Positions 11,194 through 22,643 of a stretch of 64,000 nt of DNA are shown one piece after another (position 1 is the stretch's first letter; every line of letters starts with the position of its first letter). This stretch comes from Neofusicoccum parvum (taxonomy: Eukaryota > Ascomycota > Dothideomycetes > Botryosphaeriales > Botryosphaeriaceae). Under the pieces are notes generated by a model. It saw nothing but the letters and a program-made list of their open reading frames with translations. It was not told the origin of the DNA and made no database searches. The translations under genes and the position numbers were made by a program. The stretch is from assembly GCA_020912385.1 (NCBI GenBank), contig CP087208.1:1860001-1924000 (forward strand), written 5' to 3'.

Positions 11194-12022
11194 ATGTCCG
11201 CAAACGCGAGCTACTTTCTGGGATCAACAACAGACACATGCACATACAACCAGAGCGTTTTAATTGCAAAACACAATACACAGAATGGTAATCTGTGTGC
11301 TTTTGTCGAAGGTGTCGATCGGGTATGGGCATGTGCAGCACCAGATAGGTACTCCGTCCTTCTTTCCTTCACTGTGTCATCATTACCACCACTGATGACC
11401 AGGCAGCGTATGTTGGGCTTTCAATCAAATCTGCAAGGGCGGAGACGACTTCACACCCGATGCCTCACAAATCCTCTGTAACGCAAATGGGGGGAAGTGG
11501 TGCTGCTCCAAAAACTACGACGACTGCACGCGGAACGATGGCCAATTCAACGTCTGCTGGGGCTTATTCGATAACCCAAACAAGCACAAAAGACTTGGGG
11601 ATGCCATCATCTATGATCAGAAACATTACTCGACTCTCGCATTACAGCCTGCTGCGACAATGTCTTCAAATCCAGCCTCGACATATACTAGCCCAACAAG
11701 TATCTCGACCCCCACAATGTCGAGCGCACCGACAGCAAGCACAACCACGGAAACTGAGTCAGGCAGGTGGATGTCCACAGGTTCAATTGCAGGCATTGCG
11801 GTGGCTTGCTTGATGGGAGGCATTGCAGTAGGTACTGTCGGTGCGTTCCTCTTTTGGCGTCGCCGACAGCAGATTGCAGCGCATCGATGGGCCCCTGCTC
11901 CATTCGAGCTTCATTCAGAAAGTGTGCCCGCCGAGGCAGAAGGAGACCTTCATTTTGATCAGCAAGGGAGACCGATGGCTAAGAAGGGGACACACGATTC
12001 GACTAGCCATGTGTTTGCTTAA
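11194..12022 (+). CDS. Cys-rich type I membrane protein, unknown
   Basis: Two exons, 11194-11348 and 11407-12022, join in phase to about 256 residues. The N-terminal ectodomain (to about residue 125) has many cysteines (TCTYNQS, WACAAPDSVCW, ICKGG, KWCCSKNYDDC). It lacks an obvious signal peptide from this ATG, so the true start or topology is uncertain. A Ser/Thr-rich stalk with several NPAS/STPT repeats follows. One hydrophobic helix comes next (about 193-217; IAGIAVACLMGGIAVGTVGAFLF), ended by WRRRQQ, then a short polar tail. This layout (Cys domain, Ser/Thr stalk, single span, basic stop-transfer) is typical of fungal surface sensors and adhesin-like proteins, but I recognise no named domain such as WSC. 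Confidence 0.7.
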
Positions 12023-13250
12023 GCGGCGCAGGGTTGCATGGGTGTCAGTCGCGCTTCCAATTCCTTCTGCAACATTCAATATATGAGAAACTAATGATAG
12101 TAAGCTTTACGTCTTCATGATACTTTATTGCGGTTAAGATTGGTTGTTCTCGAGATGTAAGGCATCTCGGCAGGAGGGCTCAAGCTGCGCAAAACCTTTA
12201 TCATACATGTACGTTCAACCCGCTTTACTCAAACGGCCGATTATCCATGTCCCAGACCAATGTACCGCCACCTCTCCGTTCGTATCTTTTGAGGCAAGAT
12301 TTTTCAAATGATATGGCTACGGCGCAATTGGGGGTTCGGCTACTCCTGGGCCCTTGGGGCCGATTCAGCCTTGTGCATGGCCTGGACAGAACCGCGCACA
12401 CAAGATCGGGAAACGAGGCTGAATCATTTTGAAACAATTGGCAGCAGGCTTCATGAGCTGGGATGGGGCTGGCACACCGTCTAAATAGTCATTTTTGCCT
12501 TAATCAACACCGGCTCCGCCACGAGTGCCATTGCCTCCATTCGTTTCAGGTTATCATATTTGGATGGATGAATACTTAAAGACCATCCTGCTAATCGTCT
12601 CTTTATTTACAATTTTCTGCGAAACGGCAATCCATTTCCAATTGCTCTGCCCGATACCTGATCTAGTGCGCAAAACGAGGCTTGAATGCAGGCATATGTT
12701 TTCTCATCATATGCTATGCAGGCTCCGCCTCTGTGGGCCTCGGGGCTGTGGTTTGAGACGGTTGCCTACAAGGCATTGAAAACTAGCCTATCGAGTCCCA
12801 ATACCCCCATTTTTAGCCTACCCTCGCCTCACGAACATGATGGGCGCTTAAAAATATTCATGAGGGCGGTCCGCTGATCTATTATGACGTAGGCCAAATG
12901 TTTCAGCCTTGCCACCGCATTCCTCAAGAACCTATCAAAAGCTCACCGGTAGTACACCCTCTGTGGCTGTGACCTACTACAAGCTTGCAGGTAAAGTACA
13001 GGCCCCCACAATCTCCATGCCATAAGTCTTGGCGGAAGGTATTCTGTCACATCACCTTATCAGAAACAAGAATAGTATCCAGGCCGTAGATAGGTATCCA
13101 ATCAGTAATCACCAGTTTGTTTCCTGAATGGTTGTTTTGCGGCCTATCAATGCTTATATACGACGTCTATTCTCTGCTTTGATCCTTTCGAAATCATAGC
13201 CTTCACTCGCAAACGAACCTTCGGCCTCGACCCACTGTCCATCCAAGAAA
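12023..13250. other. Intergenic, no supported gene
   Basis: 1.2 kb between two plus-strand membrane-protein genes. Nothing supported beyond the promoter of the downstream gene; a TTATATACG stretch lies about 100 bp before its start. Confidence 0.5.
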
Positions 13251-15633
13251 ATGGACCTCGCTTCGGACCAGCTCCAAGCTACTGAAATATACGAAGTCCA
13301 TATTGGATCTTGGATAAATTGGTCCCAAGGGCGGATTCTTGGAGCTACAACAACTCTCACCCGGCGAGATGGCAATCTACTCATTGCTTTCATTGCGCTT
13401 TTTGTTACGTTCGTTGGCACCTGTTTCTGGAGAATCGCATGCCTTGCCTTCCATGACATTTACTCTACTGAATCGTATCAGGACGGGCTGTACCATCAAC
13501 GACAGGTCGTCCTCCGCAATTCCGCCAATGGGTCGGCCGGGCTCTGGAAACTACTACAGATTACTTGGGCATGGCGTCACCATGCTTCTCATCTCTGTTG
13601 CCGCATGATGCCGCTAATAGTTTTCACCATGTTCAACATCTTTGCCTTCGCATTGGCCGGAATCTTTTCATCCAAAGTCTCGATGTCGGCTACAAATGGC
13701 AATGAAGTACTCCTAGCTACTTCGGACCTATGTGGTACCTATTCGCCAAACAGCAGCACCACGAGCAATGCTTCTGAGTATGATCGAGTTGTTTTTCCAT
13801 GGAATTCCAGGATGGCATCCAGTGCAGCAAATTATGCCATGGAATGTTACGAAAAGAATTCCACAACGACGGACTGCAATAAATACGTTAAGCCAAGGCT
13901 GCTTTCAACCGCCACACGAAACGCAAGTTGTCCTTTTGACGAGAAGATCTGTCGAAACAACGACCAAAACATACTTCTGGATACCGGGTACCTCAATAGC
14001 CATTACGACTTTGGTTTGAACACGCCTCCAGGTGAGCGGTGGTTGTTCAGAGAGATCCTTCACTGCGCACCACTTGCAACAGACCCGTACATTGACTACT
14101 ACACGTACCCCGACGCTGGACTCAGGCCACTTCAAGAAAGACTTTATTATGGGAGAAGGCATGAAAATGACACCGGCAAGGATGCGTTCACGTATCAACA
14201 CCACACAACACTCCCGGGAGACACCATCCTGGGCAGGGGAAACAACTCCCCTCAAGATTATGATATCAAGTAAGGAGCTCACTGACAAGCCAACTCCGCA
14301 TAAAGCTAATCCTCTTTTAGAGTCCAGATAGCCACCCTTATGAATGGAAATTATTCGTTGTTTGCCGGTTCAACCGACTTCATTCCCATACCGGAATTGC
14401 AAAGAAACGATTCCGATTTGTTTATCGTGTTCCTTTCTGGGAACAGCCTTCTCTACTTGGGGGCAAACGAAGATCCCTGGTTCGAAACAGTTGGTCCAAT
14501 TGGCTATCTTGAGTCTCAGGCCATCACAAAGACCGATGGACTTCGACCGGAATACTTGTCCCGCAAAACCATATCACCATTAGGATGCGCAGCTCGCCAA
14601 CAGTTCTGCACGGCAGAGAATGATCCAGCAAAACGGATCTGTACGCAGTTCCTTGGTTCTTTCATGCCGGACTTGGCAAACTCAAACATGTTCAAAGACC
14701 ACGTCTCGTTCGCTTGGGGATGGGCAGTGTGGTCCGCGTTCAGACTGCCGACGAGTGGTGCCGCGGGTATCGTCAGCACTCCCGGAACTTCTGCTCTGCT
14801 TGCTAGGCAAGGCATCAACAATGGCTTTCAAGGTCCGCTGCCTTCAAACCAGTGGCAATTGGAGGTGGAGCACTGGCAAGCTGCGAGGATGGCACAGTTG
14901 CAAGAAGCTTTCTTAACGGTTGCGACCGGGCCATCAGACAAGCAGATGGCCAACTCGGATTGGTGGTACAAAGTAAAAGACGGAAACAGCGCTGACGAAC
15001 GTCGGATGTGCCGGAACCAGGTCTGCAAACTCCCAAACCCTGCACATGTAATGGAACTGACTTTCGGATGTATAGAAAATTCGCACAACCGCGTACACAT
15101 CCTTCTCGATACTCGGTCTGATCATCATATTTTCCTTCGGTGGCTTGACAATCATTGTGTCGTACAGCCTCGAGCCTATTCTTGGATATTTTCGAAAACG
15201 GCGGGATCGGAACCTTTACGCACAGCTTGAGTGGAACACAAACGAAACCCTTCAGCTTCAGCGTCTCGCACATGAAGAGCTAGGCATGGGTACATGGTCA
15301 AAAGCAGCAGACGCGGTACCAATAACGCAAAAGGACCAGAATTTGGCAATACTGGATATTGAAGTCCCGTCTCATCCCTGTCTGAGGGCACCTACTGCAT
15401 TTGTTGATGTACAACATCAAGACTCGCACAGAAAGGAACAACCTCCTCAGTATGAGAACGAGAGCAGGGGCATTGTGGAGTCTCCCGGTCAGAGTGATTC
15501 AGGTTCACTATCAGGAGACCAAACTCTGCTGCATGAGCATCAGCGTGGAGAAGAAGGGACACGAAGGATCTCGGACGTGAGTTCTATTAGCGGACGGACA
15601 GAAGGATCGCGCTCCTTGGAACAACCACGCTAA
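13251..15633 (+). CDS. Large two-span glycoprotein, unknown function
   Basis: Three exons, 13251-14269, 14321-15020 and 15076-15633, join in phase (GTAAGG/TTTTAG, GTCTGC/TATAG) to about 758 residues. Hydrophobic helices lie near residues 43-63 (LLIAFIALFVTFVGTCFWRIA) and about 120-140 (PLIVFTMFNIFAFALAGIF). A long extracellular or lumenal region of about 440 residues with many Cys and N-glycosylation sequons (NSST, NASE, NGNYS) follows. A strong C-terminal helix comes next (about 581-602; SFSILGLIIIFSFGGLTIIV), then a polar Ser/Glu/Gln-rich cytosolic tail of about 150 residues. I know similar 'hypothetical' proteins in filamentous ascomycetes but no function. The second splice donor (GTCTGC) is weak, yet joining restores a transmembrane helix, which supports it. 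Confidence 0.75.
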
Positions 15634-16879
15634 TTAAACTGGTGAGTCCGTCGGGCCATTTTTTCGTCAAGCTTTGACGCGAACCACACTGCACGTGTCC
15701 CACACACACATCCATCATCTCCACACCAACATTCCAATGCTACCGTCCTTGAGCTGAGCAGATTTATGATCATAGATGAGCTTTCCAAAGACCCAACGAC
15801 CAGATGTGGCGGGCTTTCGCTACAAGAGCTCACCCGGCAAGCCCGAAAATGGTCGACGGAACGATCCCTCTTCATCATACACAGGGGACGTTTTGGACTA
15901 AGACTGCAGTTACCATGGTCGGTGACTACCTTGTGTGTTCAGCTCATCTGAACCTCGTCTATCTCATTGCCTACATGTAGGTAACGCCAGCGAGCGCTGA
16001 TAACATCGACCAGTGGCAACTTGCTTATCTCCTTGACTGATCTTGGAAAATCGCAAGGCGTACCCCCGGCTGTGGCTGAGGATAGTCAAAAGAGATTCAA
16101 CTTTAAATAATGGACCTGGCCCATGCTCTCTTGGTGATGTGTCGACTAGCGCGAGCAAGGCCGCGTGTCCGCAAAAAAGCAACCTAAGTCGTACCCACCG
16201 CGCGTCCTCTCTTCACATATTCGAGCGTAAAACGCGCTCGCTAAGCACAACTATTCATGTAGAACCAGGATCGTTTAAGATTCTCATCATCCGTCTCCTG
16301 AATACGGATAGGGGGTGGTGGCGTGGTCGTGGTATGTCAAGCACAGAATAACATGGTTCACAATGTGGCTGGCTGGTATTTACATGATCTGGAAGTTTGG
16401 GCGGAACGGGTATAGTCTTGCTAGCCCTACACACTTGGTTGAAGGGCCGACTCCTCCCACTTCGCCTTGTTATCTATTGGTGTGCTTGTTACGGATTACT
16501 CACTCCCGCCTCTCAAGCTGCCCGCTCGTGCTTGACCACTCAGTCTCGCAAGGAACCTTTGATTCAACCTCTTTAGGAGGCCTGTCTACACTGTTTCAGC
16601 ATGCACTAGAATGACCCAGTGAGAGATCAGCCATTCGTATTCACCAATCGCATAGTTCACATCGAGGTCCATATACGAGAGGTCGCATCCGAATCCGAGA
16701 CGGGCACTAACCCAGAGTCAGAACATCCACCGTCAATCTCCTCGCGTGTACCTCCCGACCTTCCCCCAAATGTGAGACGTGTTATCCTGTGACACGGGTT
16801 GGCGGACTACTTATTCGTGTCGCTGCGACGACACGTTTGCTTGACGTTCCGACTTCCGTCTTCATTCTCGGCCATCACG
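15634..16879. other. Intergenic, no supported gene
   Basis: 1.25 kb upstream of the P450. Nothing recognised apart from the presumptive promoter. Confidence 0.5.
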
Positions 16880-18622
16880 ATGGATACTCTGACATCCAAC
16901 GCCTCGGCGTCGCTGCCCCTGTCTGCCTCCGACGCAAGTATTGACTTCACAAAAAAGGCCGTAGCGCTAGTGCTGCTGGTCATCACCTTTCTGGGCTACT
17001 GGGTCGGAAGCGCAGAAAAGGCTTACAGAGGATTCAAGCTCGTAGGCAAAGCGAAGGGCGAGTGGTCGAACAAGCCTGCGAAGGAACGATGGGCCAAAAA
17101 CAGCGTCGAAATTGTCCAGAAAGGACTGGATGAGGTTCGCTCTCACAGCTGCGATGTGTTATTGCCCCAGAATCGGAAGGCGGAGCTGACGTATTCATTG
17201 ACAGGCAGGGGGCAAGCCGTTCCAAGTCATCACCCCTCAGGGGCCGCTCATTGTGCTGCCAATCGAGTATCTCGATGACGTCAAGAGCAATGAGCATTTC
17301 AGTCTGATGAACTTTGCAAAGCGCGACTTCTTCGCCAACTACCCCGGCCTCGAGGTCTTCGGATCCAACGACGACATCTTCGCCACCGTGGTGCGGCAGA
17401 AGCTGACGCAGTCTCTTGGCGGACTGACCGCAACGCTGGCCGAGGAGACGAAAATGCTGCTCGAAGAGGAGCTTGGAAAGGCCGACGGCAAGCCCCCTCC
17501 TCTGCTCCCGTACCTAAGCCCAAGCTCTAACACGCGCACGCAGACTGGAAAGACGCCAGCTTCAACCACGTGGCCGAGGCTGTCGCCTCGCGCCTCTCGT
17601 CGCTCGTCTTCCTCGGGCGCCCGCTCTGCCGCAACAAGGACTGGCTGTCCATCTCCGTCAGCTACACGATCCACTGCATCCGCACGATCCGCAAATTCTC
17701 CACCTTCCACCCGCTGCTGCGGCCCTTCGTCTTCCGCTTCCTCGCCGAGGCGCGCCAGCTCCAGCAGCAGCGCGCGGCGGCCAAGCGCATCATCGAGCCC
17801 GAGGTCCTGGCGCGGCGCAAGGCGCGCTTCGCGGCGCAGCAGGCAGGCGAGAAGTACGAGAGCAAGGACGCGGTCAGCTGGTTCGAGGACGTGGCGGCGG
17901 GGCGGCCGTACGACTACGTGAGCTCGCAGCTGAGCCTGGCGACGGCCGCCATCCACACGACCAGCTCGACGCTGCTGATCGTCATGTACGACATCCTGCG
18001 CCACCCGGAGCTGGTCGCGCCGCTGCGCGACGAGGCCGCCCGCGTGCTGCGCGAGGACGGCGGCTGGAAGAAGACGTCGCTGTACAAGATGCGCCTGCTC
18101 GACAGCGTCATGAAGGAGAGCGTCCGCGTCACCACCGTCTCGCCCTTCGCCATGCGCAGGTACGCCGACCGCGAGGTCACGCTGTTCGACGGCACCAGGA
18201 TCCCCAAGGGCGCGTACTTCCTGGTGTCGTGCACCCACCTGCTCAACCCGTCCAACTTCGGCGACGACGGAGACAAGTTCGACGGCTATCGCTTCGTGAA
18301 GCTCCGCGAGCAGGCCGGCCAGGAGAGTCGCTGGCAGTTCGTGACCACCGGGCAGGATAACATGCGTTTCGGTCACGGCATCCATGCTTGCCCTGGCAGG
18401 TGAGTAGATAACGCATTCGCCAGAACCTCGTTTCTTTTCTAATGCATCGCCAGGTTCTTCGCGTCGAATGAGATCAAGATTGCGATTGCGCACCTGCTAC
18501 TGAACTACGATTGGAGGTTCAAGGGCGACCCGCCCAAAGGAAGGAGTGGCGAGTACGAATACGTTCCGGACCCAAGGACTGTTGTTCAATTCAGGTCCAG
18601 AGAGCCGGAGGTTAAGCTTTAG
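16880..18622 (+). CDS. Cytochrome P450 monooxygenase
   Basis: ER-anchored heme monooxygenase of the fungal secondary-metabolism type; similar in feel to the ent-kaurene oxidase-like group, substrate unknown. Exons 16880-17134, 17205-17487, 17544-18399 and 18454-18622 give about 520 residues. An N-terminal membrane helix (residues about 32-50; AVALVLLVITFLGYWVG) is followed by a charged hinge. The K helix KESVR has the ExxR pair, PFAMRRY follows, and the heme loop FGHGIHACPGR holds the axial Cys near residue 461. The C-terminus FFASNEIKIAIAHLLLNYDW is typical. Intron 2 starts with GC, not GT: only a GC donor after GACG (17488) joined to the CAG at 17543 keeps the frame, and the intron contains CTCTAAC. 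The first intron donor, GTTCGC, is also weak. No neighbouring biosynthetic backbone gene is seen. Confidence 0.93.
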
Positions 18623-20442
18623 TGGAAGACAGCATTCTTTTCCGTTTTTTTCCTTCCGAGAAGTCTGGGTATAGACACCAATGGCAGTGCGGCGTTTCAA
18701 ACATTTTGACAAAGAGCCCTTGTCACAGCCTGTGGTCCTCTCCAGTGCGAGATTTAATTTTGGTGGCTAGTCATGAAGCCGCTCCCTATCTACTGTTCTT
18801 GCAAGAATGGAGCATTTCTTTCCGGTGGCTGCGAGTTTGCAGTGCGATTAAGCTTATCTTGAAGTGTATACCACCCCGCACCAATACGGGCGCCCGGACA
18901 ATATAAGCAGAATACAAGCTTCACTCTAGGCCGCATCAGGCAACAGCGAACTCACGTATAGATTAGGATGATGATTAGTAAAGACTACTTAGCCCTTGTA
19001 AATATGATCTGTTCATGTTCATTGCACCGCCGATCTATAATTACGGTGGGGGTTCTCACTCTGTAAACCTCTGTACCGGTAGCTCTGGGATTGCGGAAAT
19101 CTGATGCGTGCACTTTTACGCACTGTGAAGTACCGTTTCCATGCGGGGATAATTACCAAAAACAACCCTTATTTTGCCCGGTTCGCCGATTGCAACCCTT
19201 CGAACATAAAGCAACCGTCGGGGTTATAAAGTAAGTGGCATCCTTACCTAACTCTGGACCAACGGCGCGATTATGTGTTTAGGCTATTTCTCGGGTGCAA
19301 GGGCCTCGGAAGCGCCGGTAGATACGGGTTAACGGCCCGCGATTCTTGGCATAGTGTTGTAATTCAAGGGTTGCTGTCAACCACATTGGCCCGCAATCAC
19401 GTGTCTCGTATTCCTCTTCTGATCACTACACCACCATCACTCCACCCCGTACGCGTCAATTCTTAGTACCTAGCACAGCCTCTTTTGCTTACGCGTCCCC
19501 TTTGCGATCAGATATTTATGTAGCACTCGATAGCATTAATCAAAGAGGACAGCGGTGTCATTCTTTCTCGCGCCGTTCAACAGTTGCAATCGGCCAATCG
19601 AGCAAAATAAGGGTTGTTTTGAGTAATTGCCTCCATCGTAAATTGAATGTGAACCAACCATCCATTCAACCGCAGGATACGCACTTACCTCGCCTCCACA
19701 TTCTTCATTACTGCATACAAGAGGCTCCTCAAGGCACTACTGCTCCATTACAGCTGGCACGTGGATCGGTTCGTCCTGGGCTGGTTGCTCCTCGGGACTG
19801 GTAGGAGCTTCGTTATATGCCCAAAAAGGGGAGCACTCGGGGGAACTTAAATCTAGGCCAGAAGAAAGCGTGAGATCCAGCAGGACAACTGTACGCACGC
19901 GGTTGTCTGTGTTGATGTTGATGTTGATGTTGGCGTTGGCGGCACAGAACAGCCCCACAACACCACGTGATACTTGTGAAGTACTCACGATAGGCGCCAG
20001 GATATTGCAAAATGCACGCCTGCGCAAGTGTCATTGTCTGTAGATACCTAGTGTTGGGCTAAATCTAGACTACGAGTCTACCCCACCTAGTTGCTATGTA
20101 GGTATCCTCTCGCTGAAGCGCCTTGAGCACCACTGGCAAACCTCTTAACCATTTGATCATTCTCTGGTCGGTAGACTGCCTGTTTATCGATCGTCACTTT
20201 GCCGAAATTCCAGAATGTGTCTTTGCCGGTGACGTGATTAAGGCAAAAAGCTTCTGCGTAGTTAGCCTTGATTCCGCATCGCCGCCTCCCTGAATGTCAT
20301 ACATACCTTGAGCCCATACTACGTAGTTGTCTGTAGTGGCTAGCGCCGCGGTCGCGCTACTAGATGAAATTTTGTGCTTTTTGTATGCTAACCACCCGAA
20401 TGTTAATCTTGCCGGTTTGTCCGTAATTTTCAAGTTGTGAAT
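18623..20442. other. Intergenic, contains a MITE-like element
   Basis: 1.8 kb of lower GC content with no supported gene. The element at 19145-19634 is the only structure I find. Confidence 0.5.
19145..19634. mobile_element. MITE-like element with 52 bp terminal inverted repeats
   Basis: The left arm 19145-19196 and the reverse complement of the right arm 19583-19634 align without gaps at 44 of 52 positions. A perfect 18-nt core (AAACAACCCTTATTTTGC) and a perfect GCCGATTGCAAC end are included. The 490 bp between the outer ends has no coding potential, so this looks like a non-autonomous DNA transposon. I cannot identify a target-site duplication, so the exact ends and superfamily are open. 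Confidence 0.75.
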
Positions 20443-20733
20443 ATGAGTTCTTCACTATTCCTCGGTCAGCATTCGGGCACTTTTGATCAGAATTCATGTT
20501 TACATACATCCTCCTGCGACGTGTACAAACTCGTGAATATGATTCGTGGCCACTCGCGGGAATACGTGGTGCGGGAAGAGCTCCTCAAGGCTCAAAAGGA
20601 AATGGACGCAGCTCAAATGAACCTCGAGGAAGCTGGCAAGGAACTTGACGAAGCTTGGGAGGAGGTAAAAGCGGTCTCCGAGGCCAAAGACGTATTGTAT
20701 CAGGAGACGGGGAGGCTGGTGGAAACAGTTTGA
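20443..20733 (+). CDS. Possible small coiled-coil protein
   Basis: A 96-residue open frame whose second half is a charged heptad-like helix (EELLKAQKEMDAAQMNLEEA and on to the end). No family recognised. It ends 118 bp from the 3' end of the convergent F-box gene. It could be a chance frame, although the amphipathic Glu/Ala/Lys pattern is unlike random sequence. Confidence 0.3.
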   Translation: MSSSLFLGQHSGTFDQNSCLHTSSCDVYKLVNMIRGHSREYVVREELLKAQKEMDAAQMNLEEAGKELDEAWEEVKAVSEAKDVLYQETGRLVETV

Positions 20734-20850
20734 GGATAGTCACCTCGCGTCCTTCACCCTCGTCTGTGCGCCCTTACCTCCCTTTTGCACACGGCGGACC
20801 CAAGCACTTTTTGACAGATTCGACATGAAAATCCGACCTGGAACATGTGC

Positions 20851-22094
20851 TCAATCCTCTTCCCGTCCAGAAACCTTGACCAATTTCGCGACCTCTTCAG
20901 GACTCTTCCCTTTCCATAAAAGACCAACTTCCATCCACCTTGGTGATTCTTCCTCGACATCTTCATCTGCCATATGCTCTGCTTCTTCCTCTTCCAGGAT
21001 CTGTAGAAGCTCCTCGTCCAGCTCCCCAAGCTCGCGCTTCATCGGCACGTCACTCTCCAAAGCCCGTCTCCTCAGCGCCGACGGCAGCGGGCCCTTCTCT
21101 TCCCCGGACTCGACCATCCTGCTCTCCAGCTTTTCTCTGACCGCATTCATCCGAAAGTTCGGCACCCACTCGGCATCAATATGTTTCTTCCGCAGCGCAG
21201 ACACGCTTTTCGGGTCCTTCTCGAGACTGCTAAGCCAGCGCTCGACGCGCAGGCGGCGCGCATCGCGGTATCCGTTTTGGTAGGCCCGGTGATTCTCATT
21301 CCCCAGCAGGATGGCCTCGAAAGTTCTGAAATCCAGCTGGCCAGACAGGACGGAGGGCCCGAAGTAGGCCCACTTAGCATCGCGGTCTCTCTTGAAGCGC
21401 CTCGCCTGTCGCGTCACCGGCCCGTCAGCACAGTCACATAATTCCCAATGCTCGCCCTCAGAATGCCAAAGCGCAGCACGCCAGCAAGAGGGAGGGAAAG
21501 GAAACAACTCACCAGCACCTCCCCCCTCCTCCTCGCCACCAGCTCCTCCCCGAACAGCCGATCCAGCAACCCCTTCCAATCCACCTCGACCTCAAACCCC
21601 CCCTCCCCCCACCCCACCACCTCCCACCCCACCACCTCCACATCCTGCACCACACTCCGCAGACACACCATATGATCCCCAAACCCCTTCGCCCCGACAT
21701 CCCCTAGGAAACCCCTCCACGCCTCCGTCGTCGCCACACTCCCCCTCCTCTCCACCCCCGCGCCGCCCTGCCTCGAGTCCTCGAAGCCGCGCCACGGCTC
21801 CGCGCGCAGCACGGCGCGGCTCTTGTCCGCCGGCGCCAGGCGGTCGAACGCCAGCCGGCTCCACGGGATCTTGAAGGTGGCGACGTGCAGCCAGCCGCGC
21901 AGGTGGGCGGCCGGCACCATGGCCTCGGCCGCCGCGCGCAGCTGCCGGCTCGTCGCCCGCGCCGCGAACCACAGCCGCGGCAGCGACTCGCCGTCCGCCG
22001 ACGCCTGCTCCAGGATCTGCATCCACAGCTCCAGCGGCAGCGCCGCCGCTGGCGACGGTGGAGGGGGCTTGCTGGCCGGGTGGGGGCCGGGCAT
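20851..22094 (-). CDS. F-box-like protein
   Basis: Likely substrate receptor of an SCF-type ubiquitin ligase. Exon 1 runs 22094-21513 and exon 2 21456-20851, joined in phase by a GTGAGT donor and a 56 nt intron, giving about 395 residues. Residues about 18-65 form the F-box-like segment: AALPLELWMQILEQA, LPRLWFAARATSRQLRAAAE, MVPAAHL. The centre contains Trp-rich strands (DVEVVGWEVVGWGEGGFEVEV). After the splice comes a basic block (QARRFKRDRDAKWAYFGPS), then long acidic helices (LGELDEELLQILEEEEAEH) near the C-terminus. An alternative acceptor a little upstream cannot be excluded. Substrate unknown. The first exon lies in strongly GC-biased DNA, which makes many antisense frames. Confidence 0.8.
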
Positions 22095-22643
22095 TTCTCT
22101 TTTTCGGTGGTTTTTTCCTTTCGTGTTGGGTTCGGTTGGGTCTGGTGACCGAGGGCCGTGGAATTGTTGGCAGAGGTTGTGATTGTGGAGGGAAAAGGAG
22201 AGGAATTGAGGCGGAGCGGTGGGGAGGGCGCATGCGTGGGGGATGTGCGGTTTAAGTTTTGGGCCCGGTTGCGGGTAGGTAGATCCGTTCGTGGTCTGGC
22301 CCAGATTCCAAAATCCTTAGATCTGCGCATCGTACGATGGACGCGCTTGCACGTGCCCGCGCGCTGGTGAGAAAATGGTGACGGCGGATCCATCTCAGCT
22401 GGTGAAACAGCCGCCGTTCGTGCAAATTGCAGCATATAAGGTCCTGGCTTGGGCGCGAACCGTGGGAACCATGGACCCTTGTCTGAGAGGCCTACCGGAC
22501 CTGCCGCCAGCACAAACATGTTTCGAAGCGTCGTGGTGTGTAATCAGCCATTCACTCCTCTGCGAAGCATCCAAAATGTTCAAGATTCTCTACAATTTCA
22601 TCAGCTCTTCTCTTCTATTCACCTCTACAGACCCTCTCAGAAT
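22095..22643. other. Intergenic between two minus-strand genes
   Basis: 549 bp holding the F-box gene promoter and the NPY1 3' end. No further gene supported. Confidence 0.5.

Noticed and set aside
6281..18622. A secondary-metabolite cluster made of bZIP factor, FMN dehydrogenase and P450
   Set aside because: No backbone enzyme (polyketide synthase, peptide synthetase, terpene cyclase) nor transporter lies between them, and gaps are large; proximity alone does not support a cluster.
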